A stretch of DNA of 64,000 nt. Origin: Lactiplantibacillus nangangensis (GTDB lineage Bacteria > Bacillota > Bacilli > Lactobacillales > Lactobacillaceae). The stretch spans positions 1 through 64,000 of the forward strand of contig NZ_BJDI01000010.1 in assembly GCF_005405065.1 (NCBI RefSeq). The letters are read 5' to 3'. Positions within the stretch are counted from its first letter, which is position 1, and each line of letters starts with the position of its first letter. Positions 30,954 to 40,975 of the stretch are shown piece after piece. The notes under the pieces were generated by a model. The model made no database searches. It saw nothing but the letters and a program-made list of their open reading frames with translations, and had not been told where the DNA came from. The translations under genes were made by a program, and so were the position numbers.

Positions 30954-33900
30954 TTGGGGCAAATTAAGAAAGTTACAATCGGACTTAAATTCCAAGCAGA
31001 CCAGAGTGGGCTAAAAGCGGCGGAATCTTCAGTTGAACGGCTATCTGTTAAAGCTGCCAAAGTTGATATTGGCACAAAAGGTACGACAAGCCTTAAATCT
31101 ATGGGCAGTGCAGCTAGTCAGGCTGGCGTTCAAACTGAAAATTTAAGTGGCACTGTTAAGCGTAATACTGCAACGATGGCAGTTAACTCGCGTGCTGCTA
31201 AAGAAGTAGCCGCCAATCAAGCCAAGCATGCTGAAGCTTCTCACAAGACGGCTGCTGAAATGAAAGCCTTAAAGGAAGACGTTGATCGTTATAATACGAA
31301 GCTGAAGTCTCAGCGTGAAGCACTAGAGTCATCAACGAAAGCTGACCAGGCTTATACCTCAATGTTGAAGGCGCAGGGGCATGCCCATGCGGCTAACAGC
31401 GACCATATTAAGTCGCTGCGTAATACATATTCCAAACTGCAAACGCAGTATAAGGAAGAAGTTACGCAGCTTGATCGGATAAAGCGCTCTTCAGGTACGG
31501 TTTCTGCTGAATATCAAAAGCAACGAAAAATTGTAAATGACCTCGGATTGAAGACGGTCGAGACAGCTGACAAAACTAGCCGACTGACACGTGCACAAGG
31601 TAGTCTTAAATCGGCAGCGTCTGGTTTTAATTCCGTTTACGATAAGACCAAAGGTGTCAGCTTGGCTGTGGGTGCAGCCTTTGTCTATGGCGCAAAGAAG
31701 GCAATTGAGCTTCAACATGCCTACAAAGTAACTAATAACTTGATTAACACGGGTGGCGAAAGTGTTCGTCAATCGTTTAAGGCTACCAAGGAGATGCAGG
31801 CCGACGGTGAGAAATACTCTGTTAAGTATGGCACATCTCAGAAGGAAATAGCCACTAACTATCAAGAATTAGTCAAGCGTGGGTATAATTCTTCGCAAGC
31901 ATTGGGCTCAATGAACTCAATGATGAAGGCGTCTGTTGCTTCTGGCGATTCACTCAGTGACGTTGTCCATGATTCAACATCTGCAATCGAAGCATTTGGA
32001 CTGCGAGCAAATTCAACGTCTGGCATGATCAAGAATACCAAGATGGCAACCAATCAAATGGCATATGCTGCGGATCTAACCGCAACGGACTTTCATTCGA
32101 TGGGTGTTGCCATGACTTATGCCGGTGCCACTGCGCATCAGTCTAAGCTGTCGCTGTCTGAAACTGCCAGCACGATTGGAATTTTATCCAACAACGGACT
32201 CGAGGCAGATAAAGCCGGCACTAGCCTCCGGAAAATGTTATCTAGTCTTCAAGCACCAAGCAAGTCAGCCAAGGACGCCATGTCTAAACTTGGCTTAAGC
32301 ACATCGGACTTCGTAAAGAAGAACGGTGACATGAAGTCAATGGCTGACATCTTTGGCCTGATTCAGAAACATAGTGCAAAACTGGGAGCTGCACAAAAAG
32401 GTGCTGTCTTCCATAACTTATTCGGTGCTACTGGGCAAGCCGCTGGGGCTATTTTGGCAGATAATGCTGGCCAACTGGGTAAGTTAAATAAGCAAGTTGA
32501 AAACGCTGGTAAGAAAGACTATACCGGCAAGTTGTCTGGAAAGAATATGCAATCTGCCCAGAACCAATTGAAGAAATTCAAAATGGAATGGGAAGAATTA
32601 TCAGTTACATTTGCCCGGACGGTTTTACCACAAGTTACGTCACTAGCAAAAGCAGGTACGTCCCTTCTAGAAAAATTTAGTGGCTTGAGCAAAACCCAAA
32701 AGAGCGTTGCAACATGGAGTGTTGTAGCTGTAGCAGCTATTGCACCAATTGCTAAAGGCATCTCTGGCATGATGACCGCAACCAGTGCAGCCATTGGTGT
32801 TTGGAAAAAGCTTCGGGTAACTATGGCACAACCAATGCCAGTAACGGGTACTAGTACAGCAACTAGCGCTGCAGAAAATGTGGCAGCCGAGGCGTCAACA
32901 GTAAGCGGTACCGGTGAAATGTTAGCTGGCGGTACCAAATTAAGCAGATTAGCTTCAAAGGCATTACCAGCCGCTAAGGTGGCCGGCAAAGGTGCGTTAG
33001 GCATATCTGCACTAATGGCATTACCGGAATTGCTTAGCATGACCAAGAAAACGGTAGGTAAGCATATTGGTAGCTATGTTGGTAATGTCGGAGGTTCTGC
33101 TGGCGGTGCAGCAGCCGGAGCGGCAATTGGTTCAATTATTCCAGGTGCTGGGACTGCTGTTGGTGGCTTGATTGGCGGTGGACTTGCACTAGGAGGCTCG
33201 TATTTAGGTAGTAAGTACGGCTCAAAAGCCGGCAGTGGTGTTGGTGAATGGTTACAGAAGAACGGCCCAAAGCTCTGGAAGAGTGTCAATGTTACCGTTG
33301 ATCCATCTGGTAAAAACTCGAAGAGTAATCAAACTAGTTCAAGTAAATCTGGTAATAGTTCGAAGCATTCAGTGAGTGCAGCCCGCAAAGAGTTTGATTC
33401 ATTGCCTAAAGACGCTCAGAAGGCTACTAAGTCAGCAACTGGATACATCAAAGCAGCTAATTCTGATTGGACTAAATCTGAGGGATTATGGCATGCAGGT
33501 AGTGTTAAATCTCGTGCTGAGTCTAATCGAATGCAAGCCAAAAGTGATGCTAGCTATGACAAAGCTTATGCGGCACTGGCTAAATATACTAATAAGTCGA
33601 ACACCAGTACCAGCAAGAGTGCGTCGTATTTAACCAAGCTAGGTTTGATCAATCAAAACCAAGCAAGTAATGCAGTTACTGTTGAACAACGTGGAAGTAG
33701 CAAACGTCTTACTGACATTAGAAATACTATGACAAAGCTTAAAACGGCTGAACATAATGGTGGTTCTGATCGGTTTAGATTGCAACAGCAACTAAATGGT
33801 CAAATTCTGCGATTAACTGATAAAGGTGGGAAAAAGCGAGAGGCTTTACTTTCCAAACTAAATAGTCAGACTTCACGTTTATCTTCAAAACAGTATAAAT

Positions 33901-36900
33901 CGATTACGAGTCAGGCACGTTCTGCTGCAAATTCGACAGTCAAATCTGCTAATAAGCAATACAAAACCGCCAAAGATAAAGCGCAAGCCCAATATTATGC
34001 TACTAAGACCGCAGCTGATAAGACTTATAACAAGACTGCTAAGGCCGCTGCCAATGTATATGGCAAAAACTCGAGTATGTACAACCAGATTATGGATAAG
34101 GCTGGTAAAACTCGAGACGATACGATTGGCAAAGCTGAGGATCAACGGGACAAGTCAGTTGCAGCAGCTAAGGATCAGCATGATAAGACTGTGAGTTGGG
34201 CGCGTAAGCAACGTGATGAGGTTGAAAAAGAAGCGCAAAAGCAAGCCGGTAACGTCTATGCAATCATGGGTGGTGTTGGTGACGCCATTTATAACGTCTT
34301 AAGTCAAAACGCTGCGGCAGTCGGTGGAAAATTATCGAAGCCTAAGTCTGATGATCAAGCCTTAAGCGACTATTACAATGTAAAGCTTAAGACAACCAAG
34401 TCAAAAAAGAATGTCAAATCTTTATCAGTTAACACTGGTATTCATCATAGTTCAAAAAAATCTAATCTTCATCTTCAAACTGGTATGGCTACCGGTGGCG
34501 CAATTCGTCAGCCACAGACTGCTATGGTCGGCGAGCGTGGAATTGAGGTATTACAGCGTGGTAGGAAATTTAGTATAATCGGTCAACGTGGTGCCCAACT
34601 TATGGGATTAAAGCCAGGTGATCAGATATACAACAATGCTGATACTCAACGAATGCTGTCAGGTAGTTACGGTAAACGCATCAAGGGATTTGCTGATGGT
34701 ACGACAACCATTGGCAGCTATACCGTTGGTGAAGCAGGTAGTTCTACGACCTCTAAGTCTATGGAAAAGGCTGTTCAGAAGGACTACAAGAAGATGGCGA
34801 CGGATGCCAAGTCTTCACTGGGCAAGATTCAATTCCAGAATAAGAAGTCATGGCAGTCTGCAAGTTTAGACACTTTCAGTTCAACCGATATGATCCGTAA
34901 GACTGCGGGCAAGAATAGCGATAAGACCAAAGTTAGCTACTCTGGGAACATTAAACAGCTTCGCAAGCAAAACGGTCAGTTGTGGGACAACATGACTTCA
35001 GATTCGAAACAATCTGGTATAAAGATTGCGAAGACTGCGGACGCTAAGTCCAATGATGCTAAAAATTATGTTGTAAGTAATTGGAAGTCATTATCAAAGC
35101 AATTCGGTTCCATCAGTGATGACATGGTATCAGGATTTAACACAGCCTTTAAGAAGCTTGGACCGTATGCTGCAAAGGCAATGGAATCAGCAGTAAGTAA
35201 TTTGAACCACGGAATCAGTGCTGTTGATACAACTTTGGCTCAATTTGGTGGTAACAAAGCTGTTCTTAAACCAATTCACTATGCACAGGGTTCTAAGGGA
35301 CCCATTGCTAGTGATCGGATGGCAGTCTTAAATGATGCCAAAGCAGGTCCAAAGCAAGAACTTGTTGTGCGTGGAAACAGTCTGCTTAAACCGCATGGTA
35401 AGGATGTGCTTACACCGCTTCAGAAAGGTGACGAAGTTCTCAATGGTTCGCAAGTTGAACGCATCAAACCAATGTTGCCGCATTTCGCAAAAGGTACTGG
35501 TGTTTCAAATGATCGTCTAATTGATTTAGCCCAGAAAAATTCTGGCAATCCCTCAAAAACTTGGAAATCTGATTTTGATAATCATGTTGGCAAGGCTGGT
35601 AGGACAAATCTAGCTAAAGGTGTGACAAAGACCACTAAGCGCGCAGCTGATTCAGTTGGCCCTAAGTGGTCGGGCGCAATGTGGGGATTGATCAATAATA
35701 CGATCCAAGGTGACACCGGTAACGGTTCGCTTAAGCCTCACTTTGGCAGTCCGTTTAATGAGTCATCTGGCTATGGTCCACGTTCTGGTGATGTTACGGA
35801 CAATCATAAAGGTATCGACTTTAGTGCACCAATGGGAACACCGATTCCGGCGCAATATGCGGGTACAGTTGTTACTGCTGGCGCTGCTAGTGGATTCGGT
35901 AACTGGGTTGTAATTCGTCCTAATGGAATGAACATGAACACTGTCTATGGTCACATGAAGAGCTACAGCGTACATGCTGGTGACAAGGTTAAAGCTGGTC
36001 AGATTATTGCTAGGGTTGGTGCTGAAGGCGAAGCGACCGGACCACATGTTCATTACGAATTGCGACAAGGATTGGGATCTGGTGACAATCGTCCTAACCC
36101 CGATACGTATAAAGGTAATGTTAAGACAGTCAAAAAACCGGGTAATAAGGCTTTAAATAGTCTCGTTAAAAGACAACTCGGTTCAAAGGCAATCAGATGG
36201 ATTGAAGATAATCTCCAAGACAACATTAGCAGTATTGCGTTATCAGGTAGTGAGGCGACTCGAGCACAGGCTTTAGCCAAAGCTATTCGACACATGTATC
36301 CATCTGCTACTAAGGCAGGTATTGCAGCGGCTCTTGGTAACTGGAAGTTCGAATCTGGATTAAATCCGGGTGCAATCAATTCTGGCGGTGGCGCTTCTGG
36401 GCTAGGCCAATGGCTGGGTGGACGTAAGAGTAATTTGATTGCCTACGCTACTAGTCATGGTAAAAACTGGAAACAGGCTGGTGCGCAGTTAGCATTTGCT
36501 TTGAGTGGGGACGGTAGCGATAGTAGCGTTCTTAAGAGTGTGCTTCGTGGCACTGGTTCAGTGGCTTCTCTGGCTGCTAAGTTCTCAAGTCAGTGGGAGC
36601 GCGGTGGCTACACGGCTCAACACGTTGCGGGTGCCCGCTCGGTGGCTTCTATGTTGAAGTTTGCCAAGGGTGGACGTCCTATGCCGGGTAAATGGGCATT
36701 GGTTGGTGAAGAAGGTCCGGAGTTATTTAAAACTGATGAACCAGGGACGGTTGTACCACATGAGCAAACCAAGCAGTTGCTAAATGGCAATGCTTCAACT
36801 CAATCTGAATCTAAAGTTAAGCCGCAATCGAGAATTGACTTCCACCCAACTATTAACATCAATGTTAGTGGTGGTGCTTCAGTTGATAAAGAACAAGTTA

Positions 36901-36959
36901 AGAAATGGGTACTCGAAGCTATGGGTGAGTCGTTTGATCAGTTAAAAGATATATTCTAG
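30954..36959 (+). CDS. Tail tape measure protein with M23 peptidase and tail lysozyme domains
   Basis: The 2001-residue protein (TTG start behind GGGAGGTGA) sets tail length and is ejected into the envelope. It has coiled coils (about 30-200), a PhageMin_Tail domain (about 250-560), a hydrophobic Gly/Ala-rich stretch (about 690-765) and long Lys/Ser-rich helices. An M23 peptidase (about 1595-1720, HKGIDFS and HVHYE zinc ligands) and a Phage_lysozyme2-like glycosidase (about 1765-1905, NWKFESGLNPGA) follow. Both wall bonds can be cut during DNA entry. The repeated MVGERGIEVLQRG and LVGEEGPELFK blocks are typical of these proteins. Confidence 0.95.
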   Translation: MGQIKKVTIGLKFQADQSGLKAAESSVERLSVKAAKVDIGTKGTTSLKSMGSAASQAGVQTENLSGTVKRNTATMAVNSRAAKEVAANQAKHAEASHKTAAEMKALKEDVDRYNTKLKSQREALESSTKADQAYTSMLKAQGHAHAANSDHIKSLRNTYSKLQTQYKEEVTQLDRIKRSSGTVSAEYQKQRKIVNDLGLKTVETADKTSRLTRAQGSLKSAASGFNSVYDKTKGVSLAVGAAFVYGAKKAIELQHAYKVTNNLINTGGESVRQSFKATKEMQADGEKYSVKYGTSQKEIATNYQELVKRGYNSSQALGSMNSMMKASVASGDSLSDVVHDSTSAIEAFGLRANSTSGMIKNTKMATNQMAYAADLTATDFHSMGVAMTYAGATAHQSKLSLSETASTIGILSNNGLEADKAGTSLRKMLSSLQAPSKSAKDAMSKLGLSTSDFVKKNGDMKSMADIFGLIQKHSAKLGAAQKGAVFHNLFGATGQAAGAILADNAGQLGKLNKQVENAGKKDYTGKLSGKNMQSAQNQLKKFKMEWEELSVTFARTVLPQVTSLAKAGTSLLEKFSGLSKTQKSVATWSVVAVAAIAPIAKGISGMMTATSAAIGVWKKLRVTMAQPMPVTGTSTATSAAENVAAEASTVSGTGEMLAGGTKLSRLASKALPAAKVAGKGALGISALMALPELLSMTKKTVGKHIGSYVGNVGGSAGGAAAGAAIGSIIPGAGTAVGGLIGGGLALGGSYLGSKYGSKAGSGVGEWLQKNGPKLWKSVNVTVDPSGKNSKSNQTSSSKSGNSSKHSVSAARKEFDSLPKDAQKATKSATGYIKAANSDWTKSEGLWHAGSVKSRAESNRMQAKSDASYDKAYAALAKYTNKSNTSTSKSASYLTKLGLINQNQASNAVTVEQRGSSKRLTDIRNTMTKLKTAEHNGGSDRFRLQQQLNGQILRLTDKGGKKREALLSKLNSQTSRLSSKQYKSITSQARSAANSTVKSANKQYKTAKDKAQAQYYATKTAADKTYNKTAKAAANVYGKNSSMYNQIMDKAGKTRDDTIGKAEDQRDKSVAAAKDQHDKTVSWARKQRDEVEKEAQKQAGNVYAIMGGVGDAIYNVLSQNAAAVGGKLSKPKSDDQALSDYYNVKLKTTKSKKNVKSLSVNTGIHHSSKKSNLHLQTGMATGGAIRQPQTAMVGERGIEVLQRGRKFSIIGQRGAQLMGLKPGDQIYNNADTQRMLSGSYGKRIKGFADGTTTIGSYTVGEAGSSTTSKSMEKAVQKDYKKMATDAKSSLGKIQFQNKKSWQSASLDTFSSTDMIRKTAGKNSDKTKVSYSGNIKQLRKQNGQLWDNMTSDSKQSGIKIAKTADAKSNDAKNYVVSNWKSLSKQFGSISDDMVSGFNTAFKKLGPYAAKAMESAVSNLNHGISAVDTTLAQFGGNKAVLKPIHYAQGSKGPIASDRMAVLNDAKAGPKQELVVRGNSLLKPHGKDVLTPLQKGDEVLNGSQVERIKPMLPHFAKGTGVSNDRLIDLAQKNSGNPSKTWKSDFDNHVGKAGRTNLAKGVTKTTKRAADSVGPKWSGAMWGLINNTIQGDTGNGSLKPHFGSPFNESSGYGPRSGDVTDNHKGIDFSAPMGTPIPAQYAGTVVTAGAASGFGNWVVIRPNGMNMNTVYGHMKSYSVHAGDKVKAGQIIARVGAEGEATGPHVHYELRQGLGSGDNRPNPDTYKGNVKTVKKPGNKALNSLVKRQLGSKAIRWIEDNLQDNISSIALSGSEATRAQALAKAIRHMYPSATKAGIAAALGNWKFESGLNPGAINSGGGASGLGQWLGGRKSNLIAYATSHGKNWKQAGAQLAFALSGDGSDSSVLKSVLRGTGSVASLAAKFSSQWERGGYTAQHVAGARSVASMLKFAKGGRPMPGKWALVGEEGPELFKTDEPGTVVPHEQTKQLLNGNASTQSESKVKPQSRIDFHPTININVSGGASVDKEQVKKWVLEAMGESFDQLKDIF

Positions 36960-36971
36960 GAGGTGGATAGC

Positions 36972-37631
36972 TTGGTTAAAGCCACATATACCCGTAAAAC
37001 AAACGGTCGTACCGAGCGCTTTGGTGGGTATTTGAAGATCGTTGGTAGCAAGAAAACCGCTGATAAAGTTGGCTTACACGCCATAACTGAAGCTGAAACT
37101 AATACGCAAGAGGTTAGCCAATATGCTATTGAAGCACCGAATAACGCTATCACTGATCACGTTCGTCGTACAAGTAAAATTATTAGTCTGACGATTCGTC
37201 TAGACGAAGGAACCATGGCTAAGACGGATGCACTCTACAAAAAGTTACAGACATGGTCGCGGCAAGGTAAAGAGGTCGAATATCGTGGTGCTTCAATGCA
37301 TTTAGACCATTGCGTCATGTCGAGCATTGGTAAAAGTGCTGAAAAATATGTGTCTGCAATGGATCTTACGATTGAGTTGACCTACGTTTATTTTGCAAAA
37401 ACATCTGTAATTACGCATAAGGCGGCCAAGAAGAAAAAAGGAAAGAAAGTTGTCAAAAAGCCGAAGAAGAAAGCTAAAAAGAAGTCAAAAGCCGTTTATC
37501 GGCGGACCAAACGTGGGGACACGTACTGGGGCTTCCATATGCAAGTTGGAACTTCTATTGCTCAGCTTCGTAAGTGGAATAAATATCCTGATCGCCGTAT
37601 TCCCATTGGCGTCAAGTTGAGAATAAAGTAG
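36972..37631 (+). CDS. LysM-containing tail protein (219 aa)
   Basis: The N-terminal domain (about 1-140) is beta-rich, and a poly-Lys linker (KKKKGKK...KKAKKK) and a C-terminal LysM-like domain (RRGDTYWGF-type start, GVKLRIK end) follow. Such proteins cap the tube at the hub of contractile tails (gp53/XkdP-like). TTG 36972 lies 8 bases after AGGAGG. Confidence 0.8.
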   Translation: MVKATYTRKTNGRTERFGGYLKIVGSKKTADKVGLHAITEAETNTQEVSQYAIEAPNNAITDHVRRTSKIISLTIRLDEGTMAKTDALYKKLQTWSRQGKEVEYRGASMHLDHCVMSSIGKSAEKYVSAMDLTIELTYVYFAKTSVITHKAAKKKKGKKVVKKPKKKAKKKSKAVYRRTKRGDTYWGFHMQVGTSIAQLRKWNKYPDRRIPIGVKLRIK

Positions 37632-37645
37632 TAGGAGGTGATTGA

Positions 37646-38044
37646 ATGGCGCAACGTGATTATATCCCAGTTGATGTTGATGATCTTCCTGAACAGTTTG
37701 AGCTTGATATCGATGATGTAACGTACGTTTTCGGCATGAATTATAACGAAGTTGGCGGATTTTATACCGTCGATTTGTACGACGAAGACGAAAACCCAAT
37801 CGTGTTAGGCGAAAAAATGGTGCTGAACCATCGCCTGTGGGCCAACTTGGTTGACCGTCGTTTACCGATGCGCGACATAGTACCAATGGATGAATCTGGA
37901 AAGGCCTCGGACGTTAACCCGGATACACTAGGCAAAACGGTGTTCTTGTATCTGGATGACCTAAATCCGGAAGAAGATATCCGCAGTCCCGATTATGTCG
38001 GGGTTGGTTTAGATGACGACGAGGATGGTGATGACGATGACTAA
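37646..38044 (+). CDS. Tail protein, DUF6983-like (132 aa)
   Basis: This acidic protein ends in a run of Asp residues. It lies between the LysM protein and the hub gene and probably belongs to the baseplate. The function is by position. Confidence 0.55.
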   Translation: MAQRDYIPVDVDDLPEQFELDIDDVTYVFGMNYNEVGGFYTVDLYDEDENPIVLGEKMVLNHRLWANLVDRRLPMRDIVPMDESGKASDVNPDTLGKTVFLYLDDLNPEEDIRSPDYVGVGLDDDEDGDDDD

Positions 38045-39104
38045 GTATCAATTTATCCACCACGTCAAGCTGACGATCGACAATGGTAATCGAACAATGA
38101 CGCTTGAAAATGATCCTACGCACATGTTGGAGATTCACTTCAGCTTACCATTTTCAAGTGACCCGGTCCCTAATGTTTGCACGGTAACCATTTATAATCT
38201 GTCTCAGACGACGCGGAATTTTTTCAGGAAGAATGCCCATGTTGTTATGCAAGCAGGTTATACGGACGATGTTGGTGTTCTAACAGAGGGCCACATCAAT
38301 AAGATTCAGCCACTTCAATGGTCGGGTGTTGATTCTCAATTCATTTTTACATTCATTGAGGGAACTGATTATTCTGCCAAGAAAGACATATCAATGACTT
38401 TCAAAAAAAAGTCGAGCGCAGCTACCGTAATCAAAGGTATTGCTAAGAAGGCTGACATCCCAATTAAGTCACTCAATTTGCAAGTGCCCAAAATCTATAC
38501 TACAGGATATACCGCTGATGGGCAGCCATTGGAATTGATTCAAGAAGTAGCCAAGAAGTGTGGCTCGGTATTGCGAGTAGTACGCGGTGTCTACAAAGTT
38601 GTTTATGATGATTCAATAACTGATCTGAATAAAGTCGTAAAGACGCGGACAGACGAGGAACGTTCAGCTCACACGAAATATTTAAATGCTCAAAAGAAAA
38701 CCGCAACGGCTCGTAAGAGTATGCGAACTGCTAATCAGCGTGCAACTTATCGTAAACGAGTTAGTGAGCAGGCAACTGCAAAGGCGGTTTGGCAAGAAAC
38801 ACGTACTGCACTCACGAGATCCAAGAAAGCGGCCAAACAAACGTCAGCACAGAGTAAGAGGTCAACAGCTACTAAATCTGCTGATTTTCTGCTCTCATTT
38901 GGAACAGGTTTATTGGAAGAACCGACTTACAGTGATGATGACGATGGGGCACGATGGAATTTTAACTGTTTGCTGCAGCATCGTATTACAGTTGGTTCAG
39001 TTGTTCAAATAAAGTCTAAATCGCTCAACCGCACAATGACTGTAGAGAGTGGCGAGCATAGTTTTGACGGCTCAAGCTTTACGACGACGGGGGTGCTTAA
39101 ATAA
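38037..39104 (+). CDS. Baseplate hub protein (355 aa)
   Basis: The flanking halves (about 1-205 and 285-355) fit a gp27/XkdQ-like hub. The middle holds a very basic helical insertion (about 205-280) rich in Lys, Arg and Ala. I start at ATG 38037, which overlaps the stop of the preceding gene by 8 bases. Confidence 0.7.
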   Translation: MTKYQFIHHVKLTIDNGNRTMTLENDPTHMLEIHFSLPFSSDPVPNVCTVTIYNLSQTTRNFFRKNAHVVMQAGYTDDVGVLTEGHINKIQPLQWSGVDSQFIFTFIEGTDYSAKKDISMTFKKKSSAATVIKGIAKKADIPIKSLNLQVPKIYTTGYTADGQPLELIQEVAKKCGSVLRVVRGVYKVVYDDSITDLNKVVKTRTDEERSAHTKYLNAQKKTATARKSMRTANQRATYRKRVSEQATAKAVWQETRTALTRSKKAAKQTSAQSKRSTATKSADFLLSFGTGLLEEPTYSDDDDGARWNFNCLLQHRITVGSVVQIKSKSLNRTMTVESGEHSFDGSSFTTTGVLK

Positions 39105-39439
39105 TGGCACAGGGACAGATATGGCAATTTTTCGACTATTTTGCTAGAAAAATTAAGCGTGAAACACATGTGGGTTACTTATGTCGGGTTACGGCACTGT
39201 ACGGCAGTACTTGTTCTGTTCAGCCAATCGATCTAGATAACGGCAGTAAACGCTCGTTGCTGATAGATGTCTGGATTCCGAAACATTGTCGTGACGACGT
39301 CAAGGTCGGTGCAAGTGTGGCCGTTTCGTTCTTTGATCGTGATGTATCCGATGCTGGCGTTGGGGCAACGCATGATATTGAGAACGGTTCTGATCGGCTA
39401 CATTCGGTTAACGATGCGTATATAACGGGGGTGTTCTAA
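39104..39439 (+). CDS. Baseplate spike protein, Gp138-like (111 aa)
   Basis: An OB-fold-like short protein (RVTALYGSTCSVQPIDLDNG...VGASVAVSFFDRD) in the place of the gpV/Gp138 spike. It overlaps the neighbours by one base on each side. Confidence 0.7.
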   Translation: MAQGQIWQFFDYFARKIKRETHVGYLCRVTALYGSTCSVQPIDLDNGSKRSLLIDVWIPKHCRDDVKVGASVAVSFFDRDVSDAGVGATHDIENGSDRLHSVNDAYITGVF

Positions 39440-39831
39440 TGGCCGATTTATGCGATTTTGAAGCTAATGAAAATGGCGATTTAATCATTACTGGTGGGCA
39501 TATTCAGATGGTGTCTGGCTATGATGAAGTAGCACAGAACGTTCGAACAATCATCGGGACTGAACTAGGTACTGCATACTTGGCTGAAGAGCTAGGAATT
39601 AGTTTTGAAAATCTGATGGGTAAAGACTTTAACGAACATTTTGCACAGCAAGATATTATAGATGCTGTTACAGATCAGGAACAACGAGTCACTTCAGTTG
39701 ATGAGGTGACTTTTAATTTAGACCCAGAGACACGCAAATTGACTGTAACGCTTAAGCTCCAGGTTGACTTAACCCAATCTGGTGCTACGGATGAATACGA
39801 AATGGAGGTGAATATGGATGCCGGTGACTGA
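39439..39831 (+). CDS. gp25-like baseplate protein (DUF2634)
   Basis: The 130-residue protein has the W/gp25 pattern: DLIITGGHIQMVSGYDEVAQNVR, LGTAYLAEELG. gp25 proteins nucleate sheath assembly at the baseplate, confirming the contractile tail. Confidence 0.85.
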   Translation: MADLCDFEANENGDLIITGGHIQMVSGYDEVAQNVRTIIGTELGTAYLAEELGISFENLMGKDFNEHFAQQDIIDAVTDQEQRVTSVDEVTFNLDPETRKLTVTLKLQVDLTQSGATDEYEMEVNMDAGD

Positions 39832-40975
39832 GAATGGCTTCGAGCCACGAAACGAAGATGATATCTTTGCTGAACTGAGCGACCTTGCAACTAGTTTGAT
39901 GGGTGAAGACATTGATACTAGTGAAGTGTCCGTATTTGGTCAATTTCTGCGGCTAATTGGTCACGAGATTGCCAAGAGTGATCAGTACATCGAAGCTATG
40001 TACTTGTCATGGTTCTACGATTCAGCGACTGGGGTATCACTTGACCGAGTGGCAGCACTAGCCGGTCTCACTCGAAACGGTTCACAACCGGCTTACGTGA
40101 CGCTTAACTTCACGGGTAAGGCTGGAACAGTCGTTGATGAGGATGACCAGTTTGAAACCGAAGACGGTCAAATATTTGCCATGGAAGATGTTGTGACGCT
40201 TGACGCTAATGGCAAAGGCTCTGGAACAGCGGTGTCGTTAGAAGAGACTGCTGACGCTAACGTGGCTGCTAACACGATTACCGAGCAGGTTATGCCAGTG
40301 GAAGAGTTAACATCGGTGACCAACCCGGAAGCGGCAACCGGCGGTGCGACGGACGAAACGGACGAAGACTTTCGACTACGTATTGCGGCTTATGAAACGG
40401 CGTCCACCGGTTCAACCATTGATGGCATTCGGTCGGCGGTTCGCAACGTGACTGGGGTTGATCAGGTCGAAGTGATCGTGAACAGTACGACGGAAATTGA
40501 TAGCGATGGTAACCCGCCTAAATCGATTCATATTTATGTAACTGGTGGAAACGACGACGACATTGCACAAGCTATCAATGACTCACTAGCAGCTGGTACT
40601 CAAACAGTTGGTCAAGTAGTTACAAACGTTGCTGATGATGGCGGTAATAATCAAGTTATCAAGTTTGACCGGCCAACTGCTGTACCAATCTCTATGAGAA
40701 TCAAGCTTCAGACAGATCGTAACTTGTATGAAACGGATGGTGCCGATGTTATTAGACAGAATATTCAGAGCTATATTTCTGGGCTAACCATGGGTTCAAC
40801 GATACGTTTCACTTATTTATACACTCTTGTATATAACGTGATTGGTGTTGTTGACGCCGATATTCAAATAGGACGGACGTCCGACACGATTAAGAACGAA
40901 GATATCAAGCTTTCGAATTATGAATCCGCAGTTTATGTTGCTACCAATATAGAGGTGACGACTGATGCAGATTGA
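39818..40975 (+). CDS. Baseplate protein J
   Basis: The 385-residue protein of the gpJ family builds the baseplate wedge with gp25 and gpI. Typical blocks are SVFGQFLRLIGHEIA near 45, the GATDETDEDFRLRI stretch near 180 and the C-terminal V.VDADIQIG region. It overlaps the previous gene by 14 bases and the next by 11. Confidence 0.92.
   Translation: MPVTENGFEPRNEDDIFAELSDLATSLMGEDIDTSEVSVFGQFLRLIGHEIAKSDQYIEAMYLSWFYDSATGVSLDRVAALAGLTRNGSQPAYVTLNFTGKAGTVVDEDDQFETEDGQIFAMEDVVTLDANGKGSGTAVSLEETADANVAANTITEQVMPVEELTSVTNPEAATGGATDETDEDFRLRIAAYETASTGSTIDGIRSAVRNVTGVDQVEVIVNSTTEIDSDGNPPKSIHIYVTGGNDDDIAQAINDSLAAGTQTVGQVVTNVADDGGNNQVIKFDRPTAVPISMRIKLQTDRNLYETDGADVIRQNIQSYISGLTMGSTIRFTYLYTLVYNVIGVVDADIQIGRTSDTIKNEDIKLSNYESAVYVATNIEVTTDAD

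Noticed and set aside
32519-33289. Long minus-strand frames inside the tape measure gene
   Set aside because: They mirror the Gly/Ala-rich coding strand (Pro/Ala-rich products) and have no start signals.
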